Shown: piece after piece, positions 15,311-28,698 of the stretch
How positions within the stretch are numbered: position 1 is the stretch's first letter
How the letters are laid out: each line of letters starts with the position of its first letter
Assembly (NCBI GenBank): GCA_021613375.1
Contig: CM038725.1
Coordinates: 37,887,824-37,951,823, forward strand
Length of the DNA: 64,000 nucleotides
Source of the DNA: Megaleporinus macrocephalus
Taxonomy: Eukaryota > Chordata > Actinopteri > Characiformes > Anostomidae
Reading direction: 5' to 3'
Notes under the pieces: model-generated
What the model saw: the letters and a program-made list of their open reading frames with translations, nothing else
Databases searched by the model: none
Told to the model about the DNA's origin: nothing
Program-made: the position numbers and the translations under genes

Positions 15311-16386
15311 AAAGCAAATCTTCTCAATCATTCACTTATAAAACAGTGTGCATAAAGAGGAGATTATATATTGAAGGTGTATCTGTAATTAATGTGGAAA
15401 TAGTGACTGATGAGCTACATTATCCAAGATGGTAGAACTATGTGTATAGAAGTGGTGAGAAAACAGCAGTTTGTTCCCGGACCAATAAACAGAACTTCCT
15501 AAGAGTTGTAAATGTCTGTGTTCAAGAGCCATTTAGCAGCTTGACTTGCTCGACTTGATGAGATGTTCCCAGTCCTCCATCCACCTTAAGAAGCCTGCTT
15601 TATTTCCAACACCAAAAAGCCGATTTTAAATTTGATATCAAAATCAACCCACAAAATTAATTTTGCCCCACTGTCAACTGAAGAATTGAATAGATGGAGG
15701 TGAGGAGTCCTTATTGTGCCAGTGTCATATATAATATGAGGTCAAAGATACAAACAGAAAATCAAAAAAATGTGTCACAAGGAGTGTTTTTTCACTGAGC
15801 TGAAAGATTTACCTGCTAATGAGTTGATATAAGGAAAAACAATGTGCAAAATATAATGCTTGCTCCTCACAACCCGAAACAGCTGTCAGTTTCTTTTCTG
15901 CAAGTTTTCTGTTTCAACTATTTGGTGCAGAAGTTATATTCTGAGGAGTAAAGTTTATCTGTGGCTGTTAACTGGTGATAGATTTAAAACAATTGCTTCA
16001 AGCAACACTATTAACACTTAAATTTAAACAAGAAATGTAGAGGAAATGGACTTTAACCTTATTCAGACCTGAGAGGAAGGTTCGCAAGCTGGCATGTTTT
16101 TGGTAAGTTTATTGTATTTTTTCCTTCATCCACAAAAATCTAGTTCTGGAAAAAGCTCCTTGTGAATTCTTTGTTAAATTGATTCTGAGCAGCCATATGT
16201 TTTAAAGAGTGGTACATTTTATTCTGTTGATGAAAGTGAAGCATGTATGATGTGGATCAAACCACTTTTACACCTGTTTCAGGTGTTCTCCTGCACTTTC
16301 CTACCCAGCTGGAATGTTCTTCTGTGAACATGCCAAGAAACCACAGTAAGAAGAACGTAAAGCTGCTAAAATGGTGTATATGTAAA

Positions 16387-17545
<1,159 letters not shown>

Positions 17546-18383
17546 TGAGCATATTTGCAATCCCAGCACAGAAGTGAAAATCTGCAGGACCAGTTTTGTA
17601 CTGAATGGCAACTCAAGCCTACAGCTAATACATCCAGTAAAAAAGTGTGGTACTTTAGATTCGCTCCCAAAATGTCCATTAGTTTTAGTTTCATGTTGAA
17701 AGCAGTTGAAAAGCTCCATATGCAAAAATTAGCAGTTCTTTATTAATAAAGTTTAATTTAGCAAGTGCAGTGTTTCTGACTCAATAATTGCTGTTTTGAT
17801 ACATATTTAACCATTTGCTTAAATCCGTACTTTACTGCTTTGATTCGTACATTTTACTTAGTTAATGCTTGTTGCAAAGAAGCCACTGCTTTGGCTTCTC
17901 TATTCATTTGAGTTATTTTCTGTATGCTAGATGTTGAGATTGTTCTTGTTTAATGATTTATGACCCTGAAGTCTTCAACATGCAGTTTAACTGTGCAGGT
18001 CTGAACAGCTTTGTAAAGGAGATACAGAAGTGTAAAGGTTTGCAAGACATAAAGCTATCTGAGTGGCATACTGGTGACTTTCCTTCAGTATCGCCCATGC
18101 AGGTCTGTTCTACATGGTCACATACAGGCCACATAATTTTCCCATAAAGTTACTATTACTTTTTTCAGAAACTTTAAGAACTGTTGATGTTCTGTGTAAT
18201 CTGTGATCTGAGTGAGTTCCTTAAGAAGGATTCTGTGACACAAGGACTTGCCCCCAGTATCTCCGATATGACTATGGATGATCGTACAGACTCCAGTCTC
18301 CTAATTCCTGCTGCTTTCTTAGGGAGGTAAAAACTAAAAAAGTAGTACGAATGTAAAACCCTAAAAGAGGATCCTTCTTAAAT
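17546..18383 (+). other. 3' flank of pseudogene 4, family-type
   Basis: Contains blocks found after other members: 17705-17935 matches 39045-39255, 17985-18130 matches 44400-44530 (aacagctttgtaaa, then gcaagacat.aagctatctga), and 18296-18380 matches 38895-38985 (cctgctgctttc.tagggaggta). It shows that the duplicated unit extends far beyond the coding exon. A possible polyadenylation signal AATAAA lies near 17745. Confidence 0.65.
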
Positions 18384-19180
18384 ACAGTTGTGGCCAAAAG
18401 TTTTACAACTGACACAAATTTTGGTTTTCTCGAAGTTCACTGCTCAATGTGTTTAAATCTTTTTTTAATGTTTCTGTGCTATATTAAAGTGCAATTATAA
18501 CAATTTCATAAGTTTTCTTTTTACCTTTTATGGACAAGTACATTAAGTTAATACAAAGACTCTATTTACAGTGCTGACCCTTCTTTTTCAAAACCACTGC
18601 AGTTCACCCTGGCATGCTGGATATCAGTTTCTGGTCCAAATTCTGACTGATGGCAACCCATTCTAGCCTAATCAGTACTTGGAGTTTATCACGATTTCTG
18701 TGTTTTTGTTTGAGGATTGACCACATGATGGTCCATCATACTGAAAAAAGCATTGTTTATCTACAAATTGCTCCTGGATTGTTGGGAGAAGTTGCTCTTT
18801 GGAAGATGTTTTGATACCAGTCCTTATTCATGGCACTGTTCTTAGGCAAAATTGCATGTAAGCCCTCTCCCTTGGATGAGAAACAACACCACACATAAAT
18901 GGTCTTAGGATGCTTTACTCTTGCCATGAAACAGCAATCATGGTAGTGCTGCATCCTCTTTAGGAGATGGTCATGGCATTTGCTGGACTTTCATGGGCAC
19001 ACTAAAGCAAGTTCTCCAAGTTCCAAAAAGTTTTGATTGAGGTGCAATCTTAAAACCAGCTGTTTCCTTGCCTGCAGTGCCCTTTTAATGCAAGGCAATG
19101 ATGACTGCACGTGTCTCCTTTGTGGCAGTCATGGTTAATGGTAGACTGTGATGACAATGACAACATGACAATAGGATCAT
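18384..19180 (-). mobile_element. Truncated Tc1/mariner element
   Basis: Begins with the terminal sequence 'acagttgtggccaaaagttt' of a well-known fish Tc1 group. The minus strand at 18757-18954 encodes transposase pieces VKHPKTIYVWCCFSSKGEG and LPKNSAMNKDWYQNI. Helix-turn-helix coding remnants follow at 18960-19150. Large internal deletions are evident. The opposite terminal repeat is missing: near 19185 the sequence passes directly into LRR-array intron. Defective copy. Confidence 0.85.
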
Positions 19181-19285
19181 TTTTAATAGATTTCACACAA
19201 ATACTTCATTTGCCTGAGTGTTGTACATTTCCTGCTAATTGTTAATAATGAAATATTGTATTTTGTATTGTGTATTGTTTTCTAG

Positions 19286-19483
19286 GCTACAATCTCACCA
19301 AAAGTAATTTAAAGCGTTTAGCAATGCTCTGCAATCAGATAATCTCATCTCTGTATGAACAGGACATCAGTAACTATAATATGCAGGATTCAGGAGTGGA
19401 GCTGTTCTTTGATGGCCTGAGGATTCAGAGGTGGAATATGCCCTATTCTAGACTGAAGAGTTCATGCTCTAAACTGGAGAAAA
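19286..19483 (+). pseudogene. NLR-type LRR exon, best-preserved copy
   Basis: Open from acceptor (ttttctag/G at 19285) to a plausible donor (GTGAGA at 19484). It encodes NLTKSNLKRLAMLCNQII, then DISNYNMQDSGVELFFDGL and LKSSCSKLEK, the LxLSxNxLxDSGVxLL pattern of fish NLRC3/NLRP-like LRR exons. Length is 198 bp against roughly 171-174 in typical exons. Extra residues (RIQRWNMPYS) arise where an internal deletion fused two repeats out of register. No NACHT or other NLR exon lies in the window, so an isolated remnant is most likely. Confidence 0.7.
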
Positions 19484-19916
19484 GTGAGAACACACCAAAT
19501 GTATTATTTAGGGTATGATTGCTTTAATATTTCTAAATTTATTGCTTCTTTTGCTATTGTTACAGCTGGGCTCACAACAGAAAATACTGCATAATTTACA
19601 ATTGTAAGATACCTTTCTTGCTAACCAAAACCAGGAGAAAAGTTAACAAAAACAAAGGGCCTCATCCCATGCAGGCTTGTAAATAAAGAATGGGTCTCTG
19701 TAAAGCTGACAGAAAACCTGTTTAAATCTTAAATCAGTCTTACAATCAGCAAATTTTTGCCTGACAGAGCTGGACCTCAGTAACAATAACCTTTCCTAAG
19801 AGACCTGGACATTTGGAGTGAAGCTCTTTTCTGCTAGTCTAAAGAGTTTACGTTGTAAACTGAAAACACTACAATAAACTTTGTTTCATATCTTAATAAC
19901 ATCTTACATTATAAAT
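19484..19916 (+). pseudogene. Degenerate LRR fragments and shared 3' flank
   Basis: Positions 19768-19875 read ELDLSNNNL and then decay. The stretch 19484-19690 recurs at 28729-28850 plus 29019-29115, and in part at 29704-29850, so the ends of this block were triplicated. Confidence 0.65.
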
Positions 19917-21163
19917 GTTAACCTATGATAGTCAATTAGAAAGTATGCATTAACGTCTAATGTAATTCCTTTGGAGACATGTATTTTTTTCAAAAAGCAA
20001 CAATATATTTACAATAAATTGTATGTGAACATTTACTAACATTTTTCATTTCTACAGGCTCCGATAACTTTTTTAGTAGATTTCACAGAAATACATTCTA
20101 GGTGTGCATCTAATTGTCAGAATACAATTAAATATTGGCTAACACTTTATATATGGCTTTATTAACATATCTTACAAATTCATTTGGAACTTAATTATAA
20201 ACTTGCTAACAAATAATTCATTTACCTGAGTGTTGTACATTTTGTGCTAATTGTTAAGAAATCAATATTGTATTTTGTTTTCTCTATTGTTTTCTAGGTG
20301 TACGTTATAGATGTTAACCTATGATATTCAATTAGAAAGTATGCATTAACGTCTAATGTTATTCTTTTGGAAACACATGTTTTTTTTTCAAACAGCAACA
20401 ATATATTTACAATAAATTGTATGTGACCATTTACTAACATTTTTCATCACTACAGGTTCCGATAATTTTTTTAGTAGATTTCACACAAATACATTCTATG
20501 TGTGCATCTAATTGTCAGATCACAATTAAATATTGGCTACCACCTTATATATGGCTTTATTAACATATCTTACAAATTCATTTGGAACTTAATTATAAAC
20601 TTGCTAACAAATAATTCATTTAACTGAGTGTTGTATATTTTGTGCTAATTGTCAAGAAATCAATATTGTATTTTGTTTTGTATATTGTTGTCTAGGTGTA
20701 CTTTATAAATGTTAACCTATGATATTCAATTAGAAAGTATGCATTAACTTCTACTATTATTCCTTTAGAGACACGTGTTTTTTTTTCAAACAGCATCAAT
20801 ACATTTACAATGAATTGTATGTGACCATATACTAACATTTTTCATCACTACGGGCACCAGTCATTTTTCAGTAGATTTCACACAAATACATTCTAGGTGT
20901 GCTTATAATTTTTCATCACGACGGGTACCAGTCATTTCTTAGTAGATTTCACACAAATACATTCTAGGTGTGCTTATAATTGTCAGATTACAATTAAATA
21001 TTGGATACCACCTTATACATGGCTTTATTAACATATCTTACAAATACATTTGGAACTTAATTATAAACTTGCTAACAAATGATTCATTTACCTGAGCGTT
21101 ATACATTTCCTGTTAGTTATTAAGAAAGAAATATTGTATTTTCTACTGTATGGTATTTTCTAG

Positions 21164-21366
21164 GCCGTAATCTTAACAAAAGTAATATAAAGCATTCAGA
21201 AGTGCTCTGCAATCAGATAATGTCATCCATATAGGAGCTGGACATCAGTATCAATAATATGCAGGATTCAGGATTGGAGCTTCTCTTTGATGGCCTGGAA
21301 AGTTTGGAGCTGGACCTCAGTAACAATAACCTGAAGGATTCAGAAGTGAAATATGCCCTATTCTAG
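21164..21366 (+). pseudogene. LRR pseudo-exon, array copy 1
   Basis: Acceptor ttttctag, then NLNKSNIK...LCNQIM, in-frame TAG just before ELDIS, then NNMQDSGLELLFDGLESS and ELDLSNNNLKDSEVKYALF ending in TAG. Two LRR segments are fused in one exon. Confidence 0.85.
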
Positions 21367-21961
21367 ACTAAAGAGTACATGCTCTTTCCTAATAGACCTG
21401 GACCTTTGGAGTAAAGCTCTTTTCTTCTAGTCTAAAGACTTCATGTTGTAAACTGGAGAGACTACAATAAACTTTTGTTTCATATTGTAATAACATTTTG
21501 CATTATAAATGTTAACCTATGATATTCAATTAGAAAGTATGCATTAACTTCTACTATTATTCCTTTAGAGACACGTGCTTTTTTCAAACAGCAACAATAC
21601 ATTTACAATAAATTGTATGTGACCATATAGTAACATTTTTAATCACTATGGGCACCAGTCATTTTTTAGTAGATTTCACACAAATACATTCTAGGTGTGC
21701 TTATAATTTTTCATCACTACGGGTACCAGTCATTTTTTAGTAGATTTCACACAAATACATTCTAGGTGTGCTTATAATTGTCAGATTACAATTAAATATT
21801 GGATACCACCTTATGTATGGCTTTATTAACATATCTTACAAATACATTTGGAACTTAATTATAAACTTGCTAACAAATGATTCATTTACCTGAGCGTTGT
21901 ACATTTCCTGTTAGTTATTAAGAAAGAAAAATTGTATTTTCTACTCTATGGTATTTTCTAG

Positions 21962-22164
21962 GCCGTAATCTTAACAAAAGTAATATAAAGCATTCAGAAG
22001 TGCTATGCAATCAGATAATCTCATCCATGTAGGAGCTGGACATCAGTAACAATAATATGCAGGATTCAGGATTGGAGCTTCTCTTTGATGGCCTGGAAAG
22101 TTCGGAGCTGGACCTCAGTAACAATAACCTGAAGGATTCAGAAGTGAAATATGCCCTATTCTAG
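21962..22164 (+). pseudogene. LRR pseudo-exon, array copy 2
   Basis: Same structure and same two stop codons as copy 1, exactly 798 bp downstream. The sequence before the landmark reads 'catccatgtaggag'. Confidence 0.85.
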
Positions 22165-22759
22165 ACTAAAGAGTTCATGCTCTTTCCTAATAGACCTGGA
22201 CCTTTGGAGTAAAGCTCTTTTCTGCTTGTCTAAAGAGTTCATGTTGTAAACTGGAGAGACTACAATAAACTTTTGTTTCATATTGTAATAACATTTTACA
22301 TTATAAATGTTAACCTATGATATTCAATTAGAAAGTATACATTAACTTCTACTATTATTCCTTCAGAGACACGTGTTTTTTTCAAACAGCAACAATACAT
22401 TTACAATAAATTGTATGTGACCATATAAGAACATTTTTCATCACTACGGGCACCAGCCATTTTTTAGTAGATTTCACACAAATACATTCTAGGTGTGCTT
22501 ATAATTTTTCATCACTACGGGTACCAGTCATTTTTTAGTAGATTTCACACAAATACATTCTAGGTGTGCTTATAATTGTCAGATTACAATTAAATATTGG
22601 ATACCACTTTATGTATGGCTTTATTAACATATCTTACAAATACATTTGGAACTTAATTATAAACTTGCTAACAAATGATTCATTTACCTGAGCGTTGTAC
22701 ATTTCCTGTTAGTTATTAAGAAAGAAAAATTGTATTTTCTACTCTATGGTATTTTCTAG

Positions 22760-22962
22760 GCCGTAATCTTAACAAAAGTAATATAAAGCATTCAGAAGTG
22801 CTATGCAATCAGATAATCTCATCCATGTAGGAGATGGACATCAGTAACAATAATATGCAGGATTCAGGATTGGAGCTTCTCTTTGATGGCCTGGAAAGTT
22901 CGGAGCTGGACCTCAGTAACAATAACCTGAAGGATTCAGAAGTGAAATATGCCCTATTCTAG
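22760..22962 (+). pseudogene. LRR pseudo-exon, array copy 3
   Basis: Nearly identical to copy 2. It differs at the landmark (gagatggacatc instead of gagctggacatc). Confidence 0.85.
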
Positions 22963-23557
22963 ACTAAAGAGTTCATGCTCTTTCCTAATAGACCTGGACC
23001 TTTGGAGTAAAGCTCTTTTCTGCTTGTCTAAAGAGTTCATGTTGTAAACTGGAGAGACTACAATAAACTTTTGTTTCATATTGTAATAACATTTTACATT
23101 ATAAATGTTAACCTATGATATTCAATTAGAAAGTATGCATTAACTTCTACTATTATTCCTTTAGAGACACGTGTTTTTTTCAAACAGCAACAATACATTT
23201 ACAATAAATTGTATGTGACCATATAAGAACATTTTTCATCACTACGGGCACCAGCCATTTCTTAGTAGATTTCACACAAATACATTCTAGGTGTGCTTAT
23301 AATTTTTCATCACTACGGGTACCAGTAATTTTTTAGTAGATTTCACACAAATACATTCTAGGTGTGCTTATAATTGTCAGATTACAATTAAATATTGGAC
23401 ACCACCTTATGTATGGCTTTATTAATATATCTTACAAATACATTTGGAACTTAATTATAAACTTGCTAACAAATGATTCATTTACCTGAGCGTTGTACAT
23501 TTCCTGTTAGTTATTAAGAAAGAAAAATTGTATTTTCTACTGTATGGTATTTTCTAA

Positions 23558-23760
23558 GCCGTAATCTTAACAAAAGTAATATAAAGCATTCAGAAGTGCT
23601 ATGCAATCAGATAATCTCATCCATGTAGGAGCTGGACATCAGTAACAATAATATGCAGGATTCAGGATTGGAGCTTCTCTTTGATGGCCTGGAAAGTTCG
23701 GAGCTGGACCTCAGTAACAATAACCTGAAGGATTCAGAAGTGAAATATGCCCTATTCTAG
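23558..23760 (+). pseudogene. LRR pseudo-exon, array copy 4
   Basis: Same two stops. The base after the acceptor AG is altered (tctaagccg instead of tctaggccg). Confidence 0.85.
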
Positions 23761-24355
23761 ACTAAAGAGTTCATGCTCTTTCCTAATAGACCTGGACCTT
23801 TGGAGTAAAGCTCTTTTCTGCTAGTCTAAAGAGTTCATGTTGTAAACTGGAGAGACTACAATAAACTTTTGTTTCATATTGTAATAACATTTTACATTAT
23901 AAATGTTAACCTATGATATTCAATTAGAAAGTATGCATTAACTTCTACTATTATTCCTTCAGAGACACGTGTTTTTTTCAAACAGCAACAATACATTTAC
24001 AATAAATTGTATGTGACCATATAAGAACATTTTTCATCACTACGGGCACCAGCCATTTGTTAGTAGATTTCACACAAATACATTCTAGGTGTGCTTATAA
24101 TTTTTCATCACTACGGGTACCAGTGATTTTTTAGTAGATTTCACACAAATACATTCTAGGTGTGCTTATAATTGTCAGATTACAATTAAATATTGGATAC
24201 CACCTTATATATGGCTTTATTAACATATCTTACAAATACATTTGGAACTTAATTATAAACTTGCTAACAAATGATTCATTTACCTGAGCGTTGTATATTT
24301 CCTGTTAGTTATTAAGAAAGAAATATTGTATTTTCTACTGTATGGTATTTTCTAG

Positions 24356-24558
24356 GCCGTAATCTTAACAAAAGTAATATAAAGCTTTCAGAAGTGCTAT
24401 GCAATCAGATAATCTCATCCATGTAGGAGCTGGACATCAGTAACAATAATATGCAGGATTCAGGATTGGAGCGTCTCTTTGATGGCCTGGAAAGTTCGGA
24501 GCTGGACCTCAGTAACAATAACCTGAAGGATTCAGAAGTGAAATATGCCCTATTCTAG
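24356..24558 (+). pseudogene. LRR pseudo-exon, array copy 5
   Basis: Same structure. Its unit is 1043 bp because an exonless unit has been joined on at about 24640-24947. Confidence 0.85.
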
Positions 24559-25398
24559 ACTAAAGAGTACATGCTCTTTCCTAATAGACCTGGACCTTTG
24601 GAGTAAAGCTCTTTTCTTCTAGTCTAAAGAGTTCATGCTCTTTCATTAGAGACCTGGACTTTTGGAGTTACTAACATTATTTATCACTATGGGTTCCGAT
24701 AATTTTTTTTGTAGATTTCACAGAAATACATTCTATGTGTGCATCTAATTGTCAGATTACAATTAAATATTGGCTACCACCTTATATATGGCTTTATTAA
24801 TATATCTTACAAACACATTTGGAACTTAAATATAAACATGCTAACAAATATTTAATTTACCTGAGTGTTGTACATTTTGTGCTAATTGTCAAGAAATCAA
24901 TATTGTATTTTGTTTTGTATATTGTCGTCTAGGTGTACTTTATAAATGTTAACCTATGATATTCAATTAGAAAGTATGCATTAACTTCTACTATTATTCC
25001 TTTAGAGACACGTGTTTTTTTCAAACAGCAACAATACATTTACAATAAATTGTATGTGACCATATAGGAACATTTTTCATCACTATGGGCAGCAGTCATT
25101 TTTTAGTAGATTTCACACAAATACATTCTAGGTGTGCTTATAATTTTTCATCACTATGGGTACCAGTCATTTTTTAGTAGATTTCACACAAATACATTCT
25201 AGGTGTGCTTATAATTGTCAGATTACAATTAAATATTGGATACCACCTTATATATGGCTTTATTAATATATCTTACAAATACATTTGGAACTTAATTATA
25301 AACTTGCTAACAAATGATTCATTTACCTGAGCGTTGTACATTTCCTGTTAGTTATTAAGAAAGAAATATTGTATTTTCTACTGTATGGTATTTTCTAG

Positions 25399-25601
25399 GC
25401 CGTAATCTTAACAAAAGTAACATGAAGCATTCAGAAGTGCTCTGCAATCAGATAATCTCATCCATGTAGGAGCTGGACATCAGTAACAATAATATGCATG
25501 ATTCAGGATTGGAGCTTCTCTTTGATGGCCTGGAAAGTTCGGAGCTGGACCTCAGTAACAATCACCTGAAGGATTCAGAAGTGAAATATGCTCTATTCTA
25601 G
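25399..25601 (+). pseudogene. LRR pseudo-exon, array copy 6
   Basis: Same structure with private changes (aacatgaag near the start, 'atgcatgattcagg' at the landmark). It sits in a standard 798-bp unit (24948-25745). Confidence 0.85.
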
Positions 25602-26891
25602 ACTAAAGAGTTCATGCTCTTTCCTAATAGACCTGGACCTTTGGAGTAAAGCTCTTTTCTGCTAGTCTAAAGAGTTCATGTTGTAAACTGGAGAGACTAC
25701 AATAAACTTTTGTTTCATATTGTAATAACATTTTACATTATAAATGTTAACCTATGATATTCAATTAGAAAGTATGCATTAACGTCTAATGTAATTCCTT
25801 TGGTGACACGTTTTTTTCAAACAGCAACAATATATTTACAATAAATTGTATATGAACATTTACTAACATTTTTAATTTCTACAGACTCCGATAATTTTTT
25901 TAGTAGATTTCACAGAAATACATTCTATGTGTGCTTCTAATTGTCAGATTACAATTAAATATTGGATACCACCTTATATATGGCTTTATTAACATATCTT
26001 ACACATTCATTTGGAACTTAATTATAAACTTGCTAACAAATAATTCATTTACCTGAGTGTTGTACATTTTGTGCTAATTGTTAAGAAATCAATATTGTAT
26101 TTTGTTTTGTATATTGTTTTCTAGGTGTACATTATAAATGTTAACCTATGATATTCAATTAGAAAGTATGCATAACCGTCTAATTTTATTCCTTTGGAAA
26201 CACATGGGTTTTTTTTCAAACAGCAACAATATATTTAAATGAATTGTATGTGACCATTTACTAACATTTTTCATCACTACAGGTTCTGATAATTTTTTTG
26301 GTAGATTTCACAGAAATACATTCTAGGTGTGCATCTAATTGTCAGATTACAATTAAATATTGGCTACCACCTTATATATGGCTTTATTAACATATCTTAC
26401 AAATACATTTGGAACCTAAATATAAACATGCTAACAAATAATTAATTTACCTGAGTGTTGTACATTTTCTGCTAATTGTCAAGAAATCAATATTGTATTT
26501 TGTTTTGTATATTGTTGTCTAGGTGTACTTCATAAATGTTAACCTATGATTTTCAATTAGAAAGTATGCATTAACTTCTACTATTATTTCTTTAGAGAAA
26601 CGTGTTTTTTTCAAACAGCAACAATACATTTACAGTAAATTGTATGTGACCATTTACTAACATTTTTCATCACTACAGGTTCTGATAATTTTTTTGGTAG
26701 ATTTCACAGAAATACATTCTAGGTGTGCATCTAATTGTCAGATTACAATTAAATATTGGCTACCACCTTATATATGGCTTTTTTAACATAACTGACAAAT
26801 ACATTTGGAACTTAATTATAAACTTGCTAACAAATGATTCATTTACCTGAGCGTTGTACATTTCCTGTTAGTTATTAAGAAAGAAATCAAT

Positions 26892-27055
26892 GCAAATGCA
26901 ATCAGTTAATCTCATCAATGTAGGAGCTGGACATCAGTAACAATAATATGCAGGATTCAGGATTGGAGCTTCTCTTTGATGGCCTGGAAAGTTCGGAGCT
27001 TGACCTCAGTAACAATAAACTGAAGGATTCAGAAGTGAAATATGCCCTATTCTAG
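26892..27055 (+). pseudogene. LRR pseudo-exon, array copy 7, 5'-truncated
   Basis: A deletion removes the acceptor and first ~40 bases; the rest reads ELDISNNNMQDSGLELLF and ends at the usual TAG. Confidence 0.8.
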
Positions 27056-27617
27056 ACTAAAGAGTTAATGCTCTTTCCTAATAGACCTGGACCTTTGGAT
27101 TAAAGCTCTTTTCTGCTAGTCTAAAGAGTTCATGTTGTAAACTGGAGAGACTACAATAAACTTTTGTTTCATATTGTAATAACATTTTACATTATAAATG
27201 TTAACCTATGATATTCAATTAGAAAGTATGCATTAACTTCAATTATTATTCCTTTAGAGACTCGTGTCCTTTTCAAACAGCAACAATACATTTACAATAA
27301 ATTGTATGTGACCATATACTAATATTTTTCATCACTACGGGCACCAGTCATTTTTCAGTAGATTTCACACAAATACATTCTAGGTGTGCTTATAATTTTT
27401 CATCACTACGGGTACCAGTCATTTTTTAGTTGATTTCACACAAATACATTCTAGGTGTGCTTGTCATTGTCAGATTATAATTAAATATTGGCTACCACCT
27501 TATATATGGCTTTAATAACATATAAATTACCAATAATTCATTTACCTGAGTGTTATACATTTTGTGCTAATTTTTAAGAAAGCAATATTGTATTTTTTTT
27601 TGTATATTGTTTTCTAG

Positions 27618-27819
27618 GCTGTAATCTCACCAAAATAATTTAAAGCATTAAGCAATGCTATGCAATCAGATATTCTCATTCCTGTAGGAGCTGGACATCA
27701 GTAACAATAATTTGCAGGATTCAGGAGTGGAGGTTCTCTTTGATAGCCTGGAAAGTTCTGAGCTGGACCTCAGTAACAATAACCTGAAGGATTCAAAAGT
27801 GAAATATGCCCTTTTCTAG
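27618..27819 (+). pseudogene. LRR pseudo-exon, array copy 8
   Basis: More diverged. It has GCNLTK-type sequence after the acceptor and 'ggagtggaggttctctttga' like the 19286 exon, so it is closer to the ancestral form. Confidence 0.8.
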
Positions 27820-28495
27820 ACTAAAGAGTTCATGCTCTTTCATAAGAGACCTGGACTTTTGGAGTTACTAACATTATTTATCACTATGGGTTCCGATAAT
27901 TTTTTTGGTAGATTTCACACAAATACATTCTAGGTGTGCTTTTAATTGTCCAATTACAATTAAATATTGGCTACCACCTTATATATGACTTTATTAACAT
28001 ATCTTACAAATACATTTGGAACTTAATTATAAACTTGCTAACAAATAATTCATTTACCTGAGTGTTGTACATTTTGTGCTACTTCTTAAGAAATCAATAT
28101 TGTATTTTGTTTTGTATATTGTTGTCTAGGTGTACTTTATAAATGTTAACCTAACGTCTAATGTTATTCCTTTGGAGACACATGTTTTTTTTCAAACAGC
28201 AACAATATATTTACAATAAATTGTATGTGACCATTTATTTACATTTTTCATCACTACAGGTTCTGATAATTTTTTGTAGATTTCACAGAAATACATTCTA
28301 GGTGTGCATCTAATTGTCAGATTACAATTAAATATTGTCTACCTTCTTATATATGGCTTTATTAACATATCTTACAAATACATTTGGAACTTAAATATAA
28401 ACTTGCTAAAAAATAATTTATTTACCTGAGTATTGTTCCTTTCTTACTAGTTTAAGAAAGAAATATTTTATTTTGTATTGTATGTTGTTTTCTAG

Positions 28496-28698
28496 GCCGT
28501 AATCTCACCATTAGTAATTTAAAGCCTTCAGAAGTGCTCTGCAATCAGATAATCTCATCCCCGTAGGAGCTGGACATCAGTAACTATAATATGCAGGATT
28601 CAGGAGTGGTGCTGCCCCTTGATGGCCTGGAAAGTTCAGAGCTGGACCTCAGTAACAATATCCTGCAGGATTCAGAAGTGGAATATGCCCTATTTTAG
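28496..28698 (+). pseudogene. LRR pseudo-exon, array copy 9
   Basis: Shares with the 19286 exon the following 'gagaaaagtgagaacacacc' segment with the donor-like GTGAGA. It carries the upstream TAG and a terminal TAG. Confidence 0.8.

Noticed and set aside
18384..19180. Functional Tc1 transposase gene
   Set aside because: Frameshifts, large deletions and loss of one terminal repeat.
20711..25745. CRISPR-like or immune repeat array
   Set aside because: Spacing is regular, but the units are 798-bp eukaryotic intron plus pseudo-exon sequence, with no unique spacers; the context is a fish genome.
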